Of a stretch of 64,000 bases of DNA, positions 56,761-64,000 are shown piece by piece; the stretch's first letter is position 1, and every line of letters starts with the position of its first letter. The DNA is from Adiantum capillus-veneris (lineage: Eukaryota; Streptophyta; Polypodiopsida; Polypodiales; Pteridaceae). The position numbers and the translations under genes were made by a program. The stretch spans positions 15,132,912 through 15,196,911 of the forward strand of contig CM043965.1 of assembly GCA_014529385.2 (NCBI GenBank), in the 5' to 3' direction. The notes under the pieces were generated by a model, which searched no databases, was not told the DNA's origin, and saw only the letters and a list, made by a program, of their open reading frames with translations.

Positions 56761-57400
56761 GGAGGCTTGTTAGGTGGTGAGATTCCTGGTAGCAGCTCAA
56801 TTCAATGGTTATCATCCCCTCATTTTGGAGGTAATTCCATAGGGATATCATTGATAAAAACATCTTGGAATGCATTTCAAAAGTTAGACAAGTCTAACTC
56901 TTCTTGATTCCTACCATCTTCATTTGATAAAACATTAGGACCTTTTAGAGACTCTTTGACAAAATCATGTACGAGAAAACTAAACTTCTCATTGCCTTAT
57001 CAAAAGCCGTTGAATTTACAAGTGGTATAGTATGATCGGACTCATTAGCATCTATATACATGCTCTTTTCCATGTAGGTGAAATAGATTCTCCTTTCAAG
57101 GAACTTCATGTTGGCAGCCATGCGGTTGAACCATGGTTTCCCTAGGATAACATCCGCATGTTGGAAAGGAGAGATGAAATAGTATTCTTTGTCAATGTAG
57201 CTTTGGACATGAAGCCTCAACTTCCCAATCAAGGGAGTAACGGAGGCTTGATGTCCCATTGGCAGTTATAGTATCTCCCATCTCGAAAGCTTGAAAGCCC
57301 AACTTAGTGGCCAACTCCATTGATATGAAGTTGTGAGTAGAGACAAGGTCAAAGAGGATGTGATCCCTTACCTTTTTTCAAGCATAGGAGAGAGGTGATC
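56761..57400 (-). pseudogene. pro: Gypsy protease and pre-RT linker
   Basis: The minus frame 57259-56945 gives SVTPLIGKLRLHVQSYIDKE, DVILGKPWFNRMAANMKFLE and YIDANESDHTIPLV. The active site region (ILFDLVSTHNFISMELATKL, about 57300-57365) has Leu-Val where the family has Ser/Pro-Gly, so the flap loop at the active Asp is changed. The linker FQDVFINDIPMELPPK lies at about 56820-56870. Confidence 0.8.
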
Positions 57401-58449
57401 CTTTGCAATGAGCATCCTCTTTTGGAGCTTCTATTGTGGAAGCTCTAGGAGTCTCATTGCGGGCATTTCTTTTGGGGCAAGAACTATAGCCATGTCCTTG
57501 CTCCCCATACTTAAAGCATTTGTGGTCCTTATAAAAAGCTTCTACCTCTTTAGGAGAGAGTTTATTTTTACCTTTGTAAACTCCCTTCTCCTTGGACTGA
57601 TTGTTGTTGTTGAAATTGCCTTGGGAAGAGTTTTGGGCATTGTTCTTCCCCTTTGCTTCATTTTGATCTTTGTTTTCCATAGGCTTGGCATTCCTTTTAG
57701 CCCCTTGTTGCAAATTTCTTGAAGTGCATAGCTACATGACGTAGCTTGGAGGACTCTGCGAAACCCTCGTCTCCAAAGGTTGCGTCGAATTGTTTGATGA
57801 AGGGCAATACTTTGTCAATAGCACCAAAGGTGCCATCATAGGTAAGAAAAGAAATATCTTTCCTCTATCTTTGAATTTTTTGAGCTTTTGAGACCTTCTC
57901 CAAGCAGGGTAGGATTTGCAATGTCTTCTCCTCTTGTATTCTCTAGGAGAATAGCTGTTGCTTTCGTCGAAAGAGGAGGTAGGTGAAGAAGAAGGAGAAG
58001 AGGGTGGCCTCTTTCTTGCATTTTTCTTCCTTTGTTTCATCTCTTCCCTTTTGGATTGATGAGGAGAAGGACTATGGGTTGACCATTTCCTCTTGGGAGG
58101 AGTTGAAGATTGTCTAGACCGCCGTCTTTGTGGAGCCCACATCTTCACAGGAACTTAGTGATTCGCTTCTTTCTCGTTCTTTGGATTCCTCCTCTCTTAT
58201 GGGAGAGAGTCTTCTTTTGGGAGTCTCATCAAGAGGCCTCCTAAGCTCTCTCTCCTCTTGGAGAGGAAGGGAAATCCCATACGCATGAAGTTGTTCAATA
58301 ACTTCATCTTGCAAACCAAGGCTGCCCATAGTTTGTTACAACCTAGTAACAAGATAATTAACAAACATGGGGGCATCATCATTAGCACCTTCATGTGCAA
58401 AATCAAAGTTGTCAATATTCATTCTACTCTCTTGGTTATTGTCAGCCAT
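57378..58449 (-). pseudogene. gag: Gypsy gag
   Basis: ATG at 58449 reads MADNNQESRMNIDNFDFAHE, with a stop at about 58335, then MGSLGLQDEVIEQLHAYGIS. A basic/acidic linker with frameshifts follows (57732-58148). The conserved core FLTYDGTFGAIDKVLPFIKQ is at about 57780-57840. Joining directly to NFQQGAKRNAKPMENKDQN indicates that about 300 bp of gag core present in 7255-7640 are deleted here. The knuckle KYGEQGHGYSSCPKRNARN has Tyr for the first-pair Cys. Confidence 0.8.
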
Positions 58450-58826
58450 GCTAATTAAACTTATGTATAAATTACTTTGTGCTTTGGTACCCTAAAAAAC
58501 CTTAGTTGCTACTCTTCTTTACCTTTGAAAATTAGTTCTCAAGCATCCACACCCATGGTTTAGAGACTATTGATTGCAAAGACTAGTGGAGAGAGTCTAA
58601 AATTGCTTGGTTGATAATGGTTCCTATTGAGCTTGCTACTATCTCAATAATGGTTAAGTCAAAGGCAAGCCCTGAGAGACTCCATTATTAAGACTATAGT
58701 TTCCAATGGTGTACCTCGACCTAAGTCCTTTTCAACCAGGATAAAAGATCCATGTCCCACTTACCCTATTGTAATGAACAGGTCCAGCCTTTCATGGACA
58801 ACTTAAGGACCTCTCTTCTTAAGCAA
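58450..58826 (-). other. Leader of the family A element, PBS deleted
   Basis: 58668-58820 matches 21990-22160. The segment with the PBS present in the other copy (22161-22193) is missing: CTTCTTAAGCAAATGG joins leader to LTR directly. Confidence 0.75.
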
Positions 58827-59352
58827 ATGGAAATGGCCTATGAACTTTGAGAATAGCGGAATTAAGAGAGCTAGAGTGATAATTTTTATGAGACTACTTT
58901 GAGAACATAGGGAGTGAACTTAATTAGTGGTAGCAACATAGCCATTATACTTAATTAACTTGGCATGAACCAATCTTTTTCAAGATAGAGAATTAGAGAA
59001 CTTGACAACATTTGAAGACCGGATTTATGTGGATCCGGTCCCCCTCCAATATGCTTTTGTATTATAGATTCTCCCATAAAGAGAGACTTGATACAATACA
59101 ATCTTTGGTTTCCTTGAGACCTAGGTGATGCAGTGAAGATGCAAAATTTCATGCATACAAGATTAACATAACCTTTTTAAAAGAAATAACCATCCCCAGC
59201 CTCAGTCCCAAGGCCTCGAACACCTTCAAAGGTGGAGACAGGTAGCGGGGAATGAGGGTATGGAAGAGGAAGAATAAACATTCATATGAGAAAGAAATAG
59301 TTCCTCGCTTATCATCACTCTTCTTGCTTAGCATAGCATAATAGCATAGTAA
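58827..59352 (-). repeat. Truncated 5' LTR of the family A element
   Basis: It matches 53047-53577 and stops at CATAGTAATGA, exactly where an LTR in the opposite orientation begins. Confidence 0.88.
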
Positions 59353-60763
59353 TGAACTAATAACTAATATCTAATTCTCCTAAATGATTTTCTCATGTTA
59401 AACTGATCATTTAATATGGGGAAGTACCAGGGGAGAAAAAGCTAGAATATTGGTTAAGATGGCAGACCGCCACAGTAGGGATCCAAAGAAGGGAAAATAC
59501 GGATCCAAAGGGGGGGCCGTCTAAAAAAGAGATATGTGCAACAATGGGATCCAAAAACCTTAGGGTTCAACCCATTAAGACTTCCAAAATGCTAAGGCTC
59601 CAAAATTCAAAGGTTATGTCCAATGGTCCAACCCTAGGGAAAATTGGATGCTTTGTAGTGTGCCAAAAAGTCTTTGCAAGCTCCTACATAGGAGGGGGTG
59701 AGCCCTTTTAGTAGGGGATGAGAGAGAAACACACACACACACACACACTCATGCAAGCCCCTTTACACAAAGGGCATAGTGGACACATGTCAGCTCCCTA
59801 GGCCAATTGCCCACAAGGTGCACTTAAATCCTATTGGATGGCCATAGAGGTGGACCAATGAGATTTAGGCTAGAGTAAATCTAGTTTAATTCATTTAAAA
59901 ACACTAAATAAAAGAACCAATAAGAACTAAGCTCTCTAGAAGACTATTGGCTAGTCTCCCAAGGGGTCCAATGAGCATTCAGCAGCCCAATGGCTTGCTT
60001 GATTCGTATTGGCCAGAAGACAAAGGGATCCAATGAGAGATTAATTGATTTATTTAATTACCTAGAGCTCTCACAAAAGGGGAAAGGGGGACACATGTCA
60101 CAAGGCTATCACTTATGCTTCTCAATTTTCATTGGCTAAGCTTTGCAGGGTCCAATGGGGTGTCAGCATGAGTATTTTGCAAGAGGGGTTGACCGAGAGA
60201 GAGGGGGGGGGGGGGGTGATTTTTGCAAGGCATTATCACACACACACTCACACAATCTCATGTGTGAAGCAAGAAGACTCTCTCTCTCTCTCTCCTTCTC
60301 AAGCTTCAATGGAAAGCTCATCACCTACTACAAGCTTGTGAGAAGGGAGGCCTACACCAACAACTTTTGGCTTTGTGATGCAAATCCAACCAAGAGCCAA
60401 GCTTCAATACATGCTTATATCCTCTACCATGCTAATTACTAAGCTATGTTAAGTTATTATGAGTGATTAGGTGAGGAGATATACTTCTTTCTCGTAAGAC
60501 TACTCCTTCTTTCTCTCAATCTACTCTCATACCCCGCTAGCTCTCACCATCTTCGAAGGTGTGTGAGGTCTTGGGTTTGAGACCGTGAGGGAATTGATGT
60601 TGTGTTTTGTAAGTGTTTGCTTAGTGCTTGAAGCTTCCATCTTCATTGCACTAGCTAGTTATTGAAGGAACACAAAGAATTGTATTGTAAAATGTCTCCC
60701 TTGATGGGGGAAACCTATAATACAAAGCCTTTGGGAGGGAGGACCTGCTCCATGTAAATCCGC
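59353..60763 (+). repeat. Diverged family A LTR, plus orientation
   Basis: TGAACTAATAACTAATATC opens it, the counterpart of the other LTR start (TGTCATAAGATCTAATATC). Reverse-complement matches to 22194-24362 follow, such as AAATGATTTTCTCATGTTAA, AGCTCCTACATAGGAGGGGG and ATCTTCATTGCAC. It contains (CA)n at 59732-59748, a G-run at 60205-60216 and (CT)n at 60280-60294. It is cut at 60763 by E2. Confidence 0.82.
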
Positions 60764-61684
60764 TGTTAGCAGCAAGCTAATTCGGATACCATTTTTCGGA
60801 GCTCTGATGTAAAAACACTTATTATTTTGATAAATGGAGAATATTGTAACTCTTATTTTCCGGATAAACTTTGTAACTGGTGAGTCGGGGCTACAAGATT
60901 CCAAATTGTATCAACCTGTTATTACCTATCTTTAGTTAGAGCTCCCAAATTATTAGTTTTGACCACCAAAAACCTTGGCTAAGGTATAAAAGCCAATTTT
61001 TGTAAGTTATTATTAAGTTTTGAATAATGAAATACACAGTGTGAGCTAACGGTGCTCACTTCTCTCCTTCTCGTGCTTCCTACTCCCTCCCCGATTGTCA
61101 CATTGCAGTCGTGTTTGTTGCATTGCAACCGCACGTAAGAGCTCTACGCATTGATGTAAACACCTCACAATATTTCGTAACTTTTGACATCGCTGACCTA
61201 CGGCCTAATTTCATCATAAGTAGGAATTTACACTTCAAAATCAAAAACTAAGCATAAGTGGGGTATTGGGACATCATTGCTAAGCATTTAGGTGCATTCT
61301 TGGTCGAAAACGACTAGGTCAAAAATCCAATGCTGTTAATAATCACGATTTTGGTACTTGACCTAAAGTGGTATTTTAGACCATAAGCATGTGTGCTTAG
61401 GTTTTATAAACATGTCCTAGAAGTTTCATTACGTTTGGATGCCATTTGATGTTGTAACGGATGTGATTTGTGTGTCGATGAAGGATTGGCTTTTGGTGAT
61501 TTCAGTCACTTGAGTGTAGCTTGAGTTAGATGCGAGTTGTTTGTTGTTTTCCAAGAGATTGACAACCTCTTGTAGCCTCTATGCACTAGTCGAGTCAGCT
61601 TCATTCCATGGATTGACAATTTAATCGTGATTCTCGCCAAATCTGCAATAAGATAGGATAGTGAGGTTAGACACCCGTCCCACA
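60764..61684 (+). repeat. 5' LTR of E2 (921 bp)
   Basis: It starts TGTTAGCAGC and ends CGTCCCACA. TATAAAAG is at 60985-60992. A motif relic TTAATAATCACGATTTTGG is at about 61337-61355. It has no second LTR in the window; the boundary is set by the PBS and by comparison with E1. Confidence 0.75.
60985..60992 (+). promoter_or_regulatory. TATA box of the E2 LTR
   Basis: AAGGTATAAAAGCC, about 220 bp into the LTR; E1 has its TATA at a similar offset (about 202 bp). Confidence 0.6.
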
Positions 61685-61686
61685 TT

Positions 61687-61704
61687 TGGCACCGCTACCG
61701 AGGA
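61687..61704 (+). other. Primer-binding site, tRNA-Asp type, mutated
   Basis: TGGCACCGCTACCGAGGA followed by TCGAA. Compared with the plant tRNA-Asp complement, differences are mostly G to A, as expected from decay of methylated CpG and similar sites. Confidence 0.75.
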
Positions 61705-63658
61705 TCGAAGAGACCTAAACTAGGAAAAAACACGAGCATCTTGTGAAGTTGTCCTTTAACTTCCTCTAGAATCTTCTAGAGTAAAAACTTTCTTTTAGAA
61801 ACCGCATAGCTTAAGATTGTCGTCTTTTGCTCTGTAGAGGTAGCTTGGAAGTAATCGTACTTGTCGAGTGCCTTTAGGATTGTAGAATTAGATTAGGATT
61901 TTGAGAATGGTTGATAGAAGAGACAAGTCTTAAGATCAATGCTCAAAAAACCATAAAAAACAAGAAAACGAGTGTTTGTGGACACTTTCCACAACCCCAT
62001 TGCATGAGAACCTAGGAGTAGGGTAAGTAGGATCCAAGGTGGATTTCAAAGCATTGCTCTCTCCAAAAGAATCATTGTGAGTTTTTATTTGAAGTTGCAA
62101 AATTTCAGTTCTACGGCTAGAAATAGCACGAAAAGACTCCAAACCACTCAATCCGACTGGAGAGTATGCTTAAAAGTTGTATGAACCAGTGGGTAACTCA
62201 AGGACACTTTGAGGTAAAAATTTCAAGAGTTGTAAAAACTCAGATTATTTACTTTTTCTTGGCATTTTACGCCAAATTTAGTTTTGACTTGATTCATAGG
62301 CTTAAAATAACTCATGAAAAGACTGTCCATGAAAAAAGTGCAAAAAATTGTTCATTTTGGGCATGAAGTAAATAATCACTATTATTTACTTTTAGCTCAA
62401 AATTGACCAAGGTTGATACGAGTAACTCATTGCATGTGTATAAACAACTTTTGTAAAGGCACATTGGATTTGGATCACCAAACTGGCAAAAAACTGGGTA
62501 AAAACTAAAGTTTGTACTGACTTTTTTGAAACTTGAGTGTAAATTGGGAAAAATTTGTCCAAACTTGATGAAAATTGATTCATAGGCTTATATTGATGTG
62601 ATAGACATGTGTACATGCTCACTTGACCAAAAAGATGCAAAAAGTTACCAATTTTGTAAATAATTGCAATTATTTATATCTGTCCCATTTTTCAAATTTT
62701 TTGACTAAGTTACCATACCACTAGTTTTACCATGTTGTAATAAGCCCACAAAACAAATTTGGTAAGATTTGGATCATTGGATTGAAAATTGTGACCAAAT
62801 TTGCAAAGTCAGTCTGCGAACAGAAAATTGATGACCATTTGACCAAAAATAGTCCAAACTTGATGAAACTTGGCCAGAGACCTTAAGTTGAAGTGCTTAA
62901 CAGACTTGTGTCAAGGTTGGGACAAAAACTTGCAGAAAAATAGCCAGAGTAAATAATCGCGATTATTTATATCTGCTTCAAAAATTGACAATCTTGCATG
63001 TTTGAGTATACCACAAGGTCAAGCATATCAAGTAGACCACACAAATCAATTTTGGTGAAATTTGGATCACAAAAGTGAGACTTAAGCCAGATTCTTGAAA
63101 TCAGAGTCTGCGGACACGGAATAGTTGATAAACTTGAACAGATTTTGTCCAAACTTGAAACTTGATCAGGGACCTTAACAGGTTGTATACTTGGCAAACC
63201 AAGCGAAAAAGTGCAAAAATCTGACAAAAGTAAATAATCGCGATTATTTACTATTGCAACATAGAGACACCAATTTTGACTTTTGAGCTTATACAGTGTT
63301 AGACCAGCATAATACAAAGCCACCGGGAAATTTTGGGTTCAAGCGGATCCAAATTGGTACATGTTCACTCAGTTTTCGAGTTGCAGATTAATCATTTGAT
63401 TTTTGCCAAAGTCGAGTTTAAAAATTTTAATTGTTGGCTCAATTAGCTTGATTTGCAGTGATACACATAGACTAATCATAATAGTTAGCAAAAACTATAT
63501 TGTCTTTGTGAAAGAATAGCTAACTTAATCAAATTTGTACAGGAATCAGGTTGCAGACAAGGAATCAGTAGCTTGACAGAAGTTGCAATCAAGTCAAGTG
63601 GAAATTGACGACAAGTCAATCCAAGGAAAGTACTCTATCCAAGGCTTCACAAGTCTTT
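61705..63658 (+). other. Leader of E2 with palindrome array
   Basis: Non-coding apart from chance frames. It is built of diverged repeats with recurring phrases such as TTTGTCCAAACTTGATGAAA, GTGAAATTTGGATCAC and the palindromes listed separately. Confidence 0.7.
62243..63252. repeat. E2 leader palindrome array (4 copies and a half copy)
   Basis: The perfect copy is AGTAAATAATCG plus its reverse complement (63229-63252, 24 bp). Others: 62950-62969 (20-bp perfect core), 62657-62676 (20-bp perfect, with TTGCAA in place of TCGCGA) and 62367-62390 (two central changes). A right half (GATTATTTACT) is at 62243-62253. Centres at 62378.5, 62666.5, 62959.5 and 63240.5 give gaps of 288, 293 and 281 bp. 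Confidence 0.93.
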
Positions 63659-64000
63659 ATGAACCTTAAATCTAATCGTGTACTAGGAAATCAAGGCATA
63701 TTTGGAGAAACCTCCAGTAGAATATCCACCCAAGAAAGTGTGAATCAAGGCAATTCTTTGCACACTATCCTTGAAGAAGTCTCAGACACTTTTTCGATTC
63801 AACATCTGAAATGTCTTCCTATTTGACTCACTCAAAAATTGGAATGACAATGCACTATAAGTATATACTCTCTTTTTATAAGACTAATCGCGATGGAGCT
63901 CAGGTTTACCTGGATCCCAACGAACAGTACGCTATTCGCATTGATGACCATGGTATTGAGTTCAAAGAGGAGATCAGGGCAAACAAACAAGGAAAAACAT
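63659..64000 (+). pseudogene. gag: Start of E2 gag, one frameshift
   Basis: ATG at 63659 reads MNLKSNRVLGNQGIFGETSS then SLHTILEEVSDT, aligning with the E1 gag start (MNLRSGRY ... IIEEVSDT). The frame stops at 63824; in another frame YILSFYKTNRDGAQVYLDPN continues to the window end, matching the E1 segment VIFLEGTNSRGALVYSDY. The rest is beyond the edge. Confidence 0.72.

Larger units (their letters stand above)
53044..59352 (-). mobile_element. Family A Ty3/gypsy element, minus strand, degenerate
   Basis: Minus-strand order: truncated 5' LTR (59352-58827), leader, gag, protease, RT, RNase H, start of integrase, then a 3' LTR (54561-53044). The leader and LTR match the copy at 21960-24362. 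The gag-protease text matches the fragment at 7255-8697. The PBS and about 35 bp around it are deleted at 58826. Most of the integrase core is missing, so the element is dead. Confidence 0.88.
60764..64000 (+). mobile_element. E2: 5' part of a relative of E1
   Basis: LTR (60764-61684), tRNA-Asp-type PBS, a 1.9-kb leader with a palindrome array, and the start of gag. It shares with E1 the LTR start TGTTAG, the TATA context (AAGGTATA), TCGAAAACGA in the LTR, the PBS and the gag start (MNL, then EEVSDT). Overall nucleotide similarity is low. The right part lies outside the window. Confidence 0.82.

Overview
This window is plant nuclear DNA made almost entirely of LTR retrotransposons in various stages of decay, with many nested insertions. 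I found no intact host gene, tRNA, rRNA or bacterial-type operon. The evidence for a land plant is Ty1/copia elements of the Tork/Tnt1 type, a chromovirus with an integrase-linked chromodomain, a Tat-type gypsy fragment with a second RNase H, initiator-Met and tRNA-Asp primer-binding sites, and dense microsatellites. The density suggests a large genome. I cannot name the species.

Layout. 1-2281 (minus): Tat-type gypsy remnant (integrase, RT/RNase H/second RNase H, gag piece). 2282-7254 (minus): Tork-type copia with a complete 3' LTR and a 5' LTR cut short. 7255-8697 (plus): gypsy gag-protease fragment. 9745-19432 (minus): a non-coding LTR element split by a chromovirus at about 13198-19399. 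19760-20200: copia gag scrap. 21960-24362: 5' end (leader, PBS, LTR) of a gypsy family here called family A; its LTR carries a 0.55-kb CACTA-like insertion. 27620-32940 (plus): second copia. 34055-47124 (plus): a 13-kb element, here E1, with tRNA-Asp PBS, gag, a protease with an altered active site, no reverse transcriptase or integrase, and a long 3' reading frame. 47125-53043: low-information DNA with a possible hAT BED-finger relic and small repeats. 53044-59352 (minus): family A gypsy with coding relics. 59353-60763 (plus): another family A LTR, head-to-head with the previous one. 60764-64000 (plus): 5' part of E2, a relative of E1 that interrupts that LTR.

The most unusual signal is in E1 and E2. 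E1 has eight copies of a 24-bp palindrome with core CTACGCGTAG, four in the leader and four in front of the 3' ORF; the latter four are spaced 284, 285 and 284 bp. E2, related to E1 in LTR, PBS and gag start, carries an unrelated palindrome with core AATCGCGATT at nearly the same period (288, 293, 281 bp) in its leader. Each LTR also holds one degenerate copy of its own element's motif, about 350 bp from the LTR end in otherwise alignable sequence. The sequence thus appears to have been exchanged while symmetry, spacing and LTR-internal pairing were kept. This looks like a cis-acting recognition, RNA-dimerisation or regulatory system.

Most coding regions are broken by stops, frameshifts or changes at catalytic residues. 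E1 could only move with enzymes supplied in trans.
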